Made by a program: the position numbers and the translations under genes. Under the pieces are notes generated by a model that had not been told where the DNA came from, did not search any database, and saw only the letters and a list, made by a program, of their open reading frames with translations. From Terriglobia bacterium (GTDB taxonomy: Bacteria > Acidobacteriota > UBA6911): 64,000 nt of DNA. Location: NCBI GenBank assembly GCA_020072565.1, contig JAIQGI010000006.1:97246-161245 (forward strand), read 5' to 3'. How positions within the stretch are numbered: position 1 is the stretch's first letter; each line of letters begins with the position of its first letter. This document shows, piece after piece, positions 1 to 8,697 of the stretch.

Positions 1-534
1 GGCCTTCGGCAGCCATATGGGCGTGGCGCTACGATAGTCCCGGTAGCGGCTGCCGAACCGGTCGATCAGAAGCGGCTCTTCATAGAACAACGCATAGGCG
101 GTCCAGCCGATCAAAAGAAGCGGACCGCTGAAGGCGAGCGACCAGAAGGAATTCATAAGGAGGGCCGCACCGGCAAACACTGCATTGTAGCCGACATAGA
201 TCGGGTGCCGCAGGTACCTGTAGCAGCCGCCGGTTACGAATTTGGTGGGTGGCAAGTGAGAAATCGGCAGCCCTTTACCGCGCGACCATAGCTGCGCCAT
301 GGCAAGGATCATAAGCAGGAAACCGGAGAGGGCCAGGCAACAGCCGACGGCTCTCATGATCGTGTTCTCAGCCAGAGAAACCGGCAAGAGCACGTCGAGC
401 CGGAATCCTGTCGTGAAGAGAAGCACAGGCAGCAGCACCCAGAAGACCGCGACATAGGCAACTATGGTGAAAGCCGTGCGCACCGCGCGCCCGGTTATCA
501 CGCTCTTCTGTGCCGGCAGAGCCGAATGCGACAT
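1..534 (-). CDS. Isoprenylcysteine carboxyl methyltransferase / PEMT-like membrane methyltransferase (partial, C-terminus off the window)
   Basis: The reading frame runs off the left edge; 178 residues are visible. Three or more hydrophobic segments are present (about residues 20-42, 62-80 and 115-150). The stretch CYRYLRHPIYVGY at residues 104-116 is the SAM-binding signature of the ICMT/PEMT/NnrU-like methyltransferase family, and the YEEPLL...RYRDY segment at 151-168 is the usual end of that domain. Such enzymes methylate small or lipid-linked substrates in the membrane; the substrate cannot be told. The ATG at 532-534 is chosen because it lies 24 bp after the stop of the upstream gene on the same strand, suggesting co-transcription. 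Nearly the whole domain is visible, so only a short tail is missing. Confidence 0.8.
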   Translation of the reverse strand, partial: MSHSALPAQKSVITGRAVRTAFTIVAYVAVFWVLLPVLLFTTGFRLDVLLPVSLAENTIMRAVGCCLALSGFLLMILAMAQLWSRGKGLPISHLPPTKFVTGGCYRYLRHPIYVGYNAVFAGAALLMNSFWSLAFSGPLLLIGWTAYALFYEEPLLIDRFGSRYRDYRSATPIWLPKA

Positions 535-558
535 GTCGCCGTCTTTCAAAATTCCTGC

Positions 559-1455
559 CTACGCCCAACGCCACGAAACTCGTTCATGAATTGCCCAGCC
601 TCTGAAGACGCCCCCGCCGATACTCAATTCCGCTTCGGCGGCCATTTTCTTCTCGATGGGATTGCCCGACGATCTTGCCAGACACTTCGCAAGCAAGCGG
701 GATTTTATCTCCCCTCCGGCGGCAATCGCCCCTTGTTCGAGTATATGCCTCTGCGCGAGGTGCAACGTGAAGCTCTCGTGCCGGAGTACGGTTATTGGAT
801 CACTCTTATCAGGTTCGATGGCAAACTCCTGGAATTCCTCCGTCGCAGGGTCGGCAATCCCCCTCCGCAACATGGCAAATTGGAGGCAGGTGCCATCGAT
901 CATGCGCATGCGATCAAACACCACCGTGTGGCCGCCGCAGTGGGCGCGGCCCCAGGCGAGTTCGGCAATCGGCAGCCGCCAGGGTGGCAGCGTCATCTCC
1001 ACTATATCCTGATAGCCCGTTCCCCTCACGTGCCACTCCTGCCGATCGGATCGAATCACGCCTTCGGCGGCCGCCGCCGGCGCAGGCACGTTCCATGAGA
1101 GACATTGTCCGTTCCTGCGCAAGAGCACCCCGTCCTCTCCGGGAGCCCAGGATTCCCCCGCTGATTGGTACCGGAGATCGATCTCGAGTTGCGGGAGTTC
1201 AAGATGGACGTGTGAGCCACCGCTCTCATTGGCTAAAAAGCTGCGTCCACACGCGGCGCTTCGGCTCGAATCAAGCAGCGCGACTCTGCGGTTGATCGAA
1301 GAGCGAATTGATTTGCCGTCCGCCGGTGTAAGGTGCGCCGAGACATTCCCCCAGCGTATGCCGGCGATTCTGGCCGCAATGAAATAGATGTAGAGTATGA
1401 CGCCGTCATCACTGATGAGATCGAGATACCACTTCTTGAGATAGAAGGGAATCAT
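559..1455 (-). CDS. Lipocalin-like protein (CrtC/AttH-type beta-barrel), function unknown
   Basis: A 298-residue soluble protein without signal peptide or membrane segment. The start KKWYLDLISDDG and the later GTGYQD...WGRAH pattern (about residues 146-172) resemble the lipocalin-like fold of carotenoid 1,2-hydratase and AttH-type proteins, where a 'GxGYHD...WGRA' pattern is typical; here His is replaced by Gln. This is a weak family match and no activity is claimed. The ATG at 1453-1455 overlaps the stop codon of an upstream open frame by ATGA. It is followed 24 bp later by the membrane methyltransferase gene, so the two probably form one transcript and may modify a lipid or terpenoid together (inference). 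Confidence 0.45.
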   Translation of the reverse strand: MIPFYLKKWYLDLISDDGVILYIYFIAARIAGIRWGNVSAHLTPADGKSIRSSINRRVALLDSSRSAACGRSFLANESGGSHVHLELPQLEIDLRYQSAGESWAPGEDGVLLRRNGQCLSWNVPAPAAAAEGVIRSDRQEWHVRGTGYQDIVEMTLPPWRLPIAELAWGRAHCGGHTVVFDRMRMIDGTCLQFAMLRRGIADPATEEFQEFAIEPDKSDPITVLRHESFTLHLAQRHILEQGAIAAGGEIKSRLLAKCLARSSGNPIEKKMAAEAELSIGGGVFRGWAIHERVSWRWA

Positions 1456-1921
1456 GGTTTCTCAGGCATCTCAGAGATTTGGAGCACACCCCGGCCGCCG
1501 GATGTACCGAACGACGGCAGGTCGAGATCCTTATAGGGCAGCCTTGGCTGGAAGTCAATGTGGTGCCGCAGATGGCCACTCTCAACCCGATGCCGCCCCG
1601 CCGGTCGCCGATTGCGACCGTTTGCGCCCAGAATCGAAGATCAGGCCCGGGCACGATAATCTATTTTGAGGGTGGACGTAAGGTGCTTTTCTCACAGTGG
1701 GTTCCTCGTTATGGCCTGCTCGCCGGATTTCCGAAACATCTGCCGGGTCTCGCCTGTGTGTTGTCCCAGTGCATCCCTGTTTAAGTATCCGCGAAACTTT
1801 TTTCCCGATCCTCCAACTTAATAGCTGGTGGCTTGGGGAGGCCCAGTGCCGTCTGGCTGATTCTGAGTTGCGGGCGGGTGGGCCAACAGCCCGGGAATTG
1901 GTCTGAGAGGCACTGTCCGAG
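1456..1921. other. 466-bp stretch with no recognised gene
   Basis: On the minus strand an open frame without ATG start runs from about 1630 down to a TGA at 1454-1452, overlapping the ATG of the downstream gene as ATGA. Its end reads ...RLPYKDLDLPSF...EMPEKP. It could be the 3' end of a decayed or frameshifted gene that once headed this operon. The rest (about 1640-1900) shows no convincing coding frame. A purine-rich GAGAGG at 1904-1909 precedes the next plus-strand gene. Confidence 0.3.
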
Positions 1922-2284
1922 ATGAGAAGTCAGGCTACACTCGTATGGGCAGTTATCGCGAGCTTCCTTTATTGTGCCGTCTGCCTCCCGCTGGGTCACG
2001 TATGTCTTGATCAGTATGCAGATAGCTGGCATTCGGCGGCAGCGTATGTGGCGCCGGGGGTGATGGCAGATCACGACCCGAAGCAGACACCCGACCAAAG
2101 AAACGCCGTTTGTCAGGCCTGCCTCTGGTCCCAGACACTTTATCCGAGCCACATAACCGTGGAATTGGCCGTCGAACGCACGGTTACGCCCTCCGCGATT
2201 CTCATCCATGCTCCCATAAGGACGCTCACGGACTTCTTCCAGTCCACCGCCAAGCGTGGTCCCCCCTTGTCTTCCGCAATCTAA
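1922..2284 (+). CDS. Small exported CxxC protein preceding an RND metal-efflux operon
   Basis: A 120-residue protein with an N-terminal hydrophobic segment (residues 8-25, probable signal peptide) and a CQAC motif near residue 64. It also has scattered His and Asp residues (WHSAAAY, MADHDP). Small periplasmic proteins of this kind, some annotated DUF2946-like, often sit before CzcCBA/CusCBA genes, so a metal-related role is suggested by context only. The GAGAGG sequence 13-18 bp upstream could be its ribosome site. It ends 119 bp before the outer membrane factor gene. No family was recognised with certainty. Confidence 0.55.
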   Translation: MRSQATLVWAVIASFLYCAVCLPLGHVCLDQYADSWHSAAAYVAPGVMADHDPKQTPDQRNAVCQACLWSQTLYPSHITVELAVERTVTPSAILIHAPIRTLTDFFQSTAKRGPPLSSAI

Positions 2285-2403
2285 GCCCTTTTTGCTTTTG
2301 GTCCCGGCAGCTTTCCCAAGCTGCCCTGCATCGCGCGCGGCTTCCATTTACCCTGTGCTGCATGGACCACGCGACGGCATTTATTGAGTCGAGGATAACC
2401 TCC

Positions 2404-3708
2404 ATGACTTCAGTCTCTATCGGGTTCGCCGCCTTATCGATCTTCCTCGTTTTGACTGCCTCTGCCGGGGAGGCCCGATGCGACCAGGTTTCGCCTCCGC
2501 AAGGAAGCGCGCAAACGGCATCGAGGCTCACCCTGGAGGACGCGACCCGACTGGCACTCGAACATAATCAATCTCTGCGCGCACAACGCCTTGCCATTGA
2601 CCAGGCCAAGGCCAATGAAATCACCGCGGCACTCAAACCGAATCCCGTTTTTACCGACCTGAATGAGGATTTTCAGATCTTCAGTCCGAGCAACCTCACT
2701 TTGCAGAACCTCAGAACCAACCAGGAGTTCACCAGCTCGGTCACCTACACCATTGAGCGCGGCGGAAAGAGGCTGAAAAGGGTGCAGGTCGCGGAAGACA
2801 CGACCGACGTCACGATCAAGGCCATCGCCGACAGTGAACGCCAGCTGAGATTTCAGGTGGCCCAGGCGTTCATAAACGTGCTGCTGGCCAAATCGAATCT
2901 CGCTTTCGCGCAGGAAGACCTGAAAGACTTCTCGCAGGTAGTGGACATCAACAGACGACGCATGCAGGCGGGGGATATTTCTGAGGCGGATTATCTGAAG
3001 ATCACGCTGCAACAGCTTCAGTTCGAGCAGGACGTTTCCGCGGCACAGGTGGCTCTGGTGCAGGGCAAGGCCGCATTGCGGCAACTGGTCGGATACGATA
3101 CCGTCCCCGAGGACTTCGACCTCGACGGAGAACTCAAGCACACCAGGTACAACATTGCCCAGGGAGATCTCGAAAAGGAGGCCCTGCTCTCGCGCCCGGA
3201 TTTCCTGGCGGCGCAGAGCGCAGTCAAGCTCGCTGATGACGCGGTGACGCTGGCCTACGGAAACCGCGCCCGGGACCTCACTGTGGAATCAGAATACAAA
3301 CGAAACGGCACCATCAACGGCATAGGAGTCGGCCTTTCAATCGAGATTCCCATTCACGACCGGAATCAGGGTGAAATCGCACGCAGCCGGGCGGCCGCCG
3401 GCCAGGCGGTGGAAGCCGCCGAGGCAACGCGCGTCGGCGTTCTGACCGATGTCCGGAGCGGCTACGCGGGCTATAAGACCAGCGAAGAGGTGGCCGCGCT
3501 CTATGAGTCAGGCTATCTGAGCCAGGCGACACAATCCCGCGAAATCAGCAATTATGCATATCAGCGGGGCGCGGCGAGCCTGCTGGATCTGCTCGATGCC
3601 GAACGGAGTTACCGGGCGACGCAGCTTGCCTACCGCCAGGCGCTGGCCGCCTTCATGGTCAGCGTTGAACAAATCAACCTTGCGGTTGGAAGGAAGGTGA
3701 TGCAATGA
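2404..3708 (+). CDS. Outer membrane factor, TolC family (CzcC-like)
   Basis: A 434-residue outer membrane efflux protein. The signal peptide MTSVSIGFAALSIFLVLTAS is followed by a low-complexity linker and then LTLEDATRLALEHN, the usual first helix of outer-membrane-efflux-protein repeats. Two such repeats are visible, the second starting near residue 215. The open frame extends further upstream, but ATG 2404 is preferred: it is the one that begins a signal peptide, and GAGGA lies about 9 bp before it. The gene overlaps the adaptor gene by ATGA (3705-3708), so the two are translationally coupled. It forms the exit duct of the tripartite metal efflux pump encoded here. Confidence 0.9.
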   Translation: MTSVSIGFAALSIFLVLTASAGEARCDQVSPPQGSAQTASRLTLEDATRLALEHNQSLRAQRLAIDQAKANEITAALKPNPVFTDLNEDFQIFSPSNLTLQNLRTNQEFTSSVTYTIERGGKRLKRVQVAEDTTDVTIKAIADSERQLRFQVAQAFINVLLAKSNLAFAQEDLKDFSQVVDINRRRMQAGDISEADYLKITLQQLQFEQDVSAAQVALVQGKAALRQLVGYDTVPEDFDLDGELKHTRYNIAQGDLEKEALLSRPDFLAAQSAVKLADDAVTLAYGNRARDLTVESEYKRNGTINGIGVGLSIEIPIHDRNQGEIARSRAAAGQAVEAAEATRVGVLTDVRSGYAGYKTSEEVAALYESGYLSQATQSREISNYAYQRGAASLLDLLDAERSYRATQLAYRQALAAFMVSVEQINLAVGRKVMQ

Positions 3709-4880
3709 GAATCCGAAGGCCGGTTCGAAATTGGATGCTGCTGGCGCTTGCTCCGGCAATGGCAATGGGCTCCAGTTCCTGTTCCAGTCCGGGCGCCAGG
3801 GCGAGCGCAGCAGCGCAGGAATATCAGACCACGCAGCCGACCCTGTTTACGGTGCCGGAAAATCAGCTGGCGCACCTGCAAATCAATCCGCTGCGGAAAG
3901 TGAACTGGCCGATCACGGTGCACACTACCGGGACGGTCGACTGGGACGCCGACCACACTACACAAGCGATCGCGCAGGTCAGTGGACCCATCACCAGGAT
4001 CCTGGTCGACACCGGATCCTCCGTGCAGGCAAACGATCCGCTGCTTTCCGTCTCCAGCCCCGACATCACCAATGCCATCGCTGCCTATCGAAAGGCCCGC
4101 AACCGCATGGACTTCCAGACCCGCACGCTGGATCGCAGCAAAGATCTGCTCGATCACCGGGCCATAGCTCAAAAAGATCTCGAAAGCGCCCAGGCCGACT
4201 ACAACGACGCTTCGACCGACCTCCAGAACTCCCTGCAGGCTCTGCGAATACTCGGAATCACCTCGAACGAGATCGATGCAGCGGAACATCAGGGAGTGCC
4301 GATCAATCCGGAGCTTGCCGTGCGCTCTCCCATCAGAGGGATGGTGGTGCAAAAGCTTGTTTTTCCGGGCCAGCTGATACAGGCGGGCGCCACCACCTGT
4401 TTCCTGATCAGCGATCCGTCGACAGTCTGGGTGCAGGGCCACATCTACGAGAAAGACCTGACGTCCCTGCGCCTGGGCGATCCCGTCGAGGTGAGCAACG
4501 CATCTCTTCCGGGAATTCTGCACGGCGTCATCTCCAACATCGGAGCGATGGTCGATCCCGCAACCCGCACCACCCCGGTTCGCATTGCAACCGCGAATCC
4601 AAAGGGGCTCCTGAAGAAAGATCTCTTTGTCGACATCGTCATTCACACGAGAACAAAGCGGGACATCCTGGCAGTGCCGACGTCGGCGGTTCTTTACGAC
4701 GCCAGCAACCTTCCCTTCGTCTATGTCCAGACGGACGGCGGCAGATTTGCACAACGCCAGATAACCACGGGAGCACAGAGAGACAGCGAGTTCGAGGTTT
4801 TGACTGGGCTCAAAGTGGGCGAAAAGGTGGTCTCCGAAGGAGCCGTCTTCTTGCAGTTCGCCAACACATTCCAAAAGTAG
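3705..4880 (+). CDS. RND efflux periplasmic adaptor subunit (HlyD/CzcB-like)
   Basis: A 391-residue membrane fusion protein. It has a hydrophobic N-terminus ending in GSSSC, a possible though not canonical lipobox. A barrel-sandwich half-motif (QVSGPITRILVDTGSSVQAN, about residues 90-109) comes next, then a coiled-coil hairpin (about 125-190, FQTRTLDRSKDLL...). The returning lipoyl half (VRSPIRGMVVQKLVFPGQL, about 206-224) is followed by beta-barrel and membrane-proximal domains. It links the inner-membrane RND pump to the TolC-type duct. The strong upstream GGAAGGAAGGTG lies inside the preceding gene. There is no His/Met-rich metal-binding N-terminal domain of the kind seen in some CusB/CzcB proteins. 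Confidence 0.9.
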   Translation: MRIRRPVRNWMLLALAPAMAMGSSSCSSPGARASAAAQEYQTTQPTLFTVPENQLAHLQINPLRKVNWPITVHTTGTVDWDADHTTQAIAQVSGPITRILVDTGSSVQANDPLLSVSSPDITNAIAAYRKARNRMDFQTRTLDRSKDLLDHRAIAQKDLESAQADYNDASTDLQNSLQALRILGITSNEIDAAEHQGVPINPELAVRSPIRGMVVQKLVFPGQLIQAGATTCFLISDPSTVWVQGHIYEKDLTSLRLGDPVEVSNASLPGILHGVISNIGAMVDPATRTTPVRIATANPKGLLKKDLFVDIVIHTRTKRDILAVPTSAVLYDASNLPFVYVQTDGGRFAQRQITTGAQRDSEFEVLTGLKVGEKVVSEGAVFLQFANTFQK

Positions 4881-5109
4881 CGGGCAGTTCGCTGGAACCG
4901 GGGTAATGAAAGTAACAGGAAACCAGGAGTCAGAAGAAAAGGCGGCGCTTGACCCGGATTATTCATGAATGTGCGACGAAAATTCAGTTTTGGAGGGGAA
5001 AAACGCCGACCGACGCCGACCGTTCGGTCTTGGTCGGCATGCAGGAGCCTTTGCCGCGCCGCAGGCGCCCCACTGTCTGCGTGCTGGCTCCTGACTCGCT
5101 AAGGTCTGT
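4881..5109. other. Intra-operon gap with short repeats and a hairpin
   Basis: The 229 bp between adaptor and pump genes are long for an operon of this type. They contain CAGGAGTCAG near 4924 and CTCCTGACTC near 5091, which are complementary arms of a hairpin family seen elsewhere in the window. They also contain GCCGACC twice (5005-5011 and 5015-5021), the second facing GGTCGGC at 5032-5038 (7-bp stem). No coding frame is convincing. Confidence 0.5.
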
Positions 5110-8100
5110 ATGATCCATCGAATCGTTTCCTTCGCACTTGCGCAGCGTTTCCTGGTCATCATGACGATGCTGTTCCTGATGATCTGGGGAGTTTATTCCT
5201 TTCAGAAGCTTCCCATCGACGCCTACCCCGACCTGTCGCCGCCGCACGTGGAGATTATCACGCAATGGCCCGGGCACGCAGCCGAAGAGGTCGAGCGCCT
5301 GATCACGATTCCGATGGAAATCGAAATGAACGGCATTCCCGATATGGAGGCGCTGCGCTCCATATCGCTCTATGGCCTGTCTTCGGTTCAGATGAACTTC
5401 GGCTATGACGTCGATCCGTACTTCGTGCGCGCGCAGGCGCACGAGCGCATGGCCGACGCGGCGGTGCCGGAGGGCGTAAGCCCGTCGCTTTCTCCCCTCT
5501 TCAGCCCGAGCGGCTTGATCTATCGTTATGTTCTGCAGAGCCCCGACCTGTCGCCCCAGGAACTCAAGACCATCCAGGATTGGGTGATCCAGCGCCGCTA
5601 CCGCGCCGTCGACGGTGTGGCGGACGAATCGAGCCTGGGCGGCACCACGATGCAGTATCAGGTCCTGCTGGATCCGACCAGGCTGTTTTCCTACGGAGTC
5701 ACGGTGCCGCAGGTCTTCCAGCAGCTGAGCAACAACAACGCCAACGCCGGCGGCGGATTCTACTCGCAGGGAGGGCAGTTCTACTACATCCGGGGGCTGG
5801 GGCTGGTGCGCAACCTGCAGGACATCGGCAACATCGTCCTTGCCGCCCACAACGGGATTCCCACCTATGTGCGCGACATCGCCAAAGTGGAAATCGGGCA
5901 TGCCCCGCGCCTCGGGCAGTTTGGCTATATGTACCAGGATGATGCCGTGGAGGGCGTGATCCTGATGCGGGTCGGCCAGCAGGCGCAGATTGTTCTGAAT
6001 AAGGTGGAAAAGGTCACCGAGGATCTCAACAAGCATGTGCTGCCGCCGAATGTAAAAGTGGTCCCTTTTTATGACCGGCATCAGCTGATTGCCGAGACTA
6101 CCAAGACGGTGGAGCGCAATCTCCTGCGCGGCATGTTGCTGGTTCTGATCATCCTGGGTCTTCTACTGTTCAGCGCCCGGACGGCCCTGATCGTGGCCGT
6201 AACCATACCCTTCTCGCTGCTGTTTGCCTTCATCTGCCTCGACTGGAGGAACATTCCCGCCAACCTGCTTTCCATTGGCGCCATCGACTTCGGCATCATC
6301 GTCGACGGCGCGGTTGTGATGGTGGAAAACATTTTCCGCGAGCTGGCGCAACGCCATGGCCAGAAATTCAGCGTCATCGATGTGATTCGGACCGCGGCCG
6401 GCGATGTGGAACGCCCGATATTCTACGCGATCGCCGTAATCATCGCGGGCTATTTGCCGATCTACGCCTTAACCGGCCCGTCGGGCCGGCTGTTCGATCC
6501 CATGGCCGACACGATGTCGTTTGCACTCCTGGGCTCGCTCCTGTGCTCGCTGACCCTGCTCCCGGTGCTTTGCGCATACTTCCTGCGCAGGCACATTAAG
6601 GAGCCGCGCATTCCCCTCTACGAGAGGGTCCGGGCCATGTACGGCTTTCTCCTCGGCTGGTGCCTCCGGCATCGCCTGATCACCCTGACAGTCTGCCTGA
6701 GCATCTTCGGCGCCTCGCTCCTGCTGATCCCCACCATCGGCGCGGAGTTCATGCCCCACCTCGATGAGGGCGCTCTCTGGGTGCGCGCCACGACGCCCTA
6801 CACGATCTCATTCGATGAGGCTGCCAAGCTGGCGCCCGAGATCCGGCAAGTGCTGATGAGCTTCCCCCAGACGACCGTGGTAGGCAACGAGCTGGGCAGG
6901 CCCGACGATGGCACCGATCCCACAGGATTTTTCAACGATGAGTTCTACGTCGGGCTGAAACCCTACGACGATCCTGCCTGGAAGGGGGAGATTCGCACCA
7001 AGCCGCAGCTCATCGATGCCATACAGCAGAAGCTCTCGGCATTCCCCGGCATCATATTCAACTACACACAGCCTGCGGAGGATGCCGTAGACGAAGCGGA
7101 GACCGGCTTGAAAAGCTCTCTGGCCGTCAAGATCTTCGGTCCGGATCTTGCGACTCTCGAGGGAAAGGCGAAGGAAGTCAAGAAAGTGATCTCCAATGTT
7201 CTCGGGATCACGCACATCACCATCGTTCAAGAGCTCGGCCAGCCCAGTTTGACTATTGTGCCCAACCGCGACAAGATCGCTCAGTACGGCCTCAACGTCT
7301 CCGACATCAACACGCTGATCGAGACCGCGGTGGGGGGCAAAGCGGCAACCCAGGTCATCCAGGGAGAGCGCCAGTTCGATCTCATCGTCAGGATGCAGGA
7401 GCCTTACCGGCAGAATATGGATGCCATCAAAAACCTCCTGATTGCCACACCGGATGGCCAGCATCTGCCCTTGAGCCAGTTTGCCGACATCCAGGTGACT
7501 AACGGCGCATCGTTCATTTATCGGGAGGCCAACTCGCGCTATATCGGAGTTCAGTTCAGTGTGGAAGGCCGCGACCTGGCCAGCGCCATCGGCGAGGCGC
7601 GCCGCGCCGTGGACGCACAGGTCAAACTCCCGATCGGATACACGCTGGACTGGGGCGGCGAGTACAAGGATTATCTGGCCGCCATCGCTCAGCTCAAGAT
7701 CATCATGCCGCTGACCGTGCTCCTGATCATGCTGATCCTTTTCGCGCTTTACGGGAATCTGAAGTTCCCTCTGCTCATCATCTTCAGCGTTCTGGTCACG
7801 GTGCCCGTCGGCGGCCTGCTTGCGCTCAGGCTCACGCACACGACCTTCAGCGTCTCCTCGGGGCTTGGATTCGTGGCATTGATGGGAGTGACGGTCCAGA
7901 CGAGCGTGATTCTCTACTCGTTCATCAACAAGCTTCGCCTGGAGGGGAAGGACATCCTGATTGCCACGTACGAGGCATCGCTGCTGCGCCTGCGCCCCAT
8001 TCTCATGACCGCACTCGTGGCCTGCCTCGGCCTGCTGCCCGCGGCCATGTCGACGGGGATCGGCAGCGACTCGCAGAAGCCGTTCGCCATCGTAATCGTC

Positions 8101-8193
8101 GGCGGACTGCTTTCCCGCCTGCTGCTCTCGATATTCCTGGCGCCCGCCCTCTACGCGCTCGTCGCCCGCAAAAGCGATGTCCTGAAAGTGTAG
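5110..8193 (+). CDS. czcA: Heavy-metal efflux RND permease, CzcA/CusA family
   Basis: A 1027-residue inner-membrane proton/metal antiporter of normal family length. It begins with the RND start (MIHRIVSFALAQRF, then the first membrane helix), followed by the porter domain and a cluster of membrane helices at about residues 340-500. Membrane helix 4 reads AIDFGIIVDGAVVMVEN; its D393, D399 and E406 correspond to the proton-relay residues of CzcA. That motif fits CzcA-type (Zn/Co/Cd) members better than the Cu/Ag CusA type, whose helix reads AIGAMVDAAIVMIEN, but the metal is not proven. The second half repeats the fold and ends in LAPALYALVARKSDVLKV. The last 79 bp are duplicated at 10158-10236. 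Confidence 0.92.
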   Translation: MIHRIVSFALAQRFLVIMTMLFLMIWGVYSFQKLPIDAYPDLSPPHVEIITQWPGHAAEEVERLITIPMEIEMNGIPDMEALRSISLYGLSSVQMNFGYDVDPYFVRAQAHERMADAAVPEGVSPSLSPLFSPSGLIYRYVLQSPDLSPQELKTIQDWVIQRRYRAVDGVADESSLGGTTMQYQVLLDPTRLFSYGVTVPQVFQQLSNNNANAGGGFYSQGGQFYYIRGLGLVRNLQDIGNIVLAAHNGIPTYVRDIAKVEIGHAPRLGQFGYMYQDDAVEGVILMRVGQQAQIVLNKVEKVTEDLNKHVLPPNVKVVPFYDRHQLIAETTKTVERNLLRGMLLVLIILGLLLFSARTALIVAVTIPFSLLFAFICLDWRNIPANLLSIGAIDFGIIVDGAVVMVENIFRELAQRHGQKFSVIDVIRTAAGDVERPIFYAIAVIIAGYLPIYALTGPSGRLFDPMADTMSFALLGSLLCSLTLLPVLCAYFLRRHIKEPRIPLYERVRAMYGFLLGWCLRHRLITLTVCLSIFGASLLLIPTIGAEFMPHLDEGALWVRATTPYTISFDEAAKLAPEIRQVLMSFPQTTVVGNELGRPDDGTDPTGFFNDEFYVGLKPYDDPAWKGEIRTKPQLIDAIQQKLSAFPGIIFNYTQPAEDAVDEAETGLKSSLAVKIFGPDLATLEGKAKEVKKVISNVLGITHITIVQELGQPSLTIVPNRDKIAQYGLNVSDINTLIETAVGGKAATQVIQGERQFDLIVRMQEPYRQNMDAIKNLLIATPDGQHLPLSQFADIQVTNGASFIYREANSRYIGVQFSVEGRDLASAIGEARRAVDAQVKLPIGYTLDWGGEYKDYLAAIAQLKIIMPLTVLLIMLILFALYGNLKFPLLIIFSVLVTVPVGGLLALRLTHTTFSVSSGLGFVALMGVTVQTSVILYSFINKLRLEGKDILIATYEASLLRLRPILMTALVACLGLLPAAMSTGIGSDSQKPFAIVIVGGLLSRLLLSIFLAPALYALVARKSDVLKV

Positions 8194-8194
8194 A
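8116..8194 (+). repeat. 79-bp direct repeat, copy 1 (3' end of the czcA-like gene)
   Basis: This segment comprises the last 25 codons, stop codon and one further base of the RND pump gene. It recurs at 10158-10236 in the same orientation with one base difference (GCC here, GTC there, which would change Ala to Val). The two copies bracket a segment of about 2 kb holding vapBC and two truncated genes. Confidence 0.93.
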
Positions 8195-8396
8195 GTGGCT
8201 GCTTGTTGCCTTCGACGACCCCGGCCCGTTGACAGATCCAAGAGCTCGAAGAATGCCTCGATCCAGCTCGGCTGATCTGGAACCACAACCTGCGCGTATG
8301 GTTCGCGGACAGTCCCGACGCTCGCGCTACTCGCGCCGGATTATCTGGATCGGATTTACACGAGTAGCAATGTAGGAGCGATCGACTTTATGGCGG
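8195..8396. other. Non-coding left end of the repeat-bounded segment
   Basis: Between the end of copy 1 of the direct repeat and the vapBC promoter there is about 200 bp without a recognised gene. A plus-strand open frame around 8229-8365 (containing RLIWNHNLRVWFADSP) has no start codon in good context and no family recognised; it may be a decayed fragment. Confidence 0.3.
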
Positions 8397-8437
8397 TTGA
8401 CGCACCGGCAATCCCGGGTTAGAATCTTACTGGTAAG
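8397..8437 (+). promoter_or_regulatory. Probable vapBC promoter with overlapping palindromic operator
   Basis: TTGACG (8397-8402) and TAGAAT (8420-8425) are separated by exactly 17 bp, a near-consensus sigma-70 promoter. Directly downstream, CTTAC-TG-GTAAG (8426-8437) is a perfect 12-bp palindrome, a plausible operator for the AbrB-type antitoxin. Autoregulation by the antitoxin or complex is the rule for such modules; that it happens here is inference. Confidence 0.6.
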
Positions 8438-8466
8438 AGTAATACATTGGCGAGGAGGGGGCAATC

Positions 8467-8697
8467 ATGCGCATTACCAGCAAAGGCCAGGTGACCATCC
8501 CTATGGCGGTGCGACAGGCGACCGGTCTGCTGCCCAACTGCGAGGTGGAATTCAAGGTCAAAGGCAACCAGGCAATCCTGCGCAAGGCTTCCCGGCAGCC
8601 GCTCCGGGGAGAACGCGCGATCCAGCGCCTGCGCGGCCGGGGCAGCGTCAAAATGAGCACGGATGAGATCATGGCGCTCACGCGAGGCGAACGATGA
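8467..8697 (+). CDS. vapB: VapB-type antitoxin, AbrB/SpoVT/MazE fold
   Basis: A 76-residue protein starting MRITSKGQVTIP, the classic AbrB-like swapped-hairpin DNA-binding start ('kGQvtiP'). The C-terminal half (about 45-76) is basic and then amphipathic, as expected for the toxin-binding tail. A strong GAGGAGGGGG ribosome site lies just upstream. Its stop overlaps the toxin start by ATGA (8694-8697), the usual coupling that keeps antitoxin in excess. It is the first gene of an autonomous module inside a segment bounded by direct repeats. Confidence 0.9.
   Translation: MRITSKGQVTIPMAVRQATGLLPNCEVEFKVKGNQAILRKASRQPLRGERAIQRLRGRGSVKMSTDEIMALTRGER

Noticed and set aside
3630..8286. Long minus-strand open frames (414, 365 and 492 codons) opposite the RND genes
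   Set aside because: They are antisense to well-supported CzcB/CzcA-like genes, have no recognisable domains, and are typical of high-GC coding DNA read on the wrong strand.
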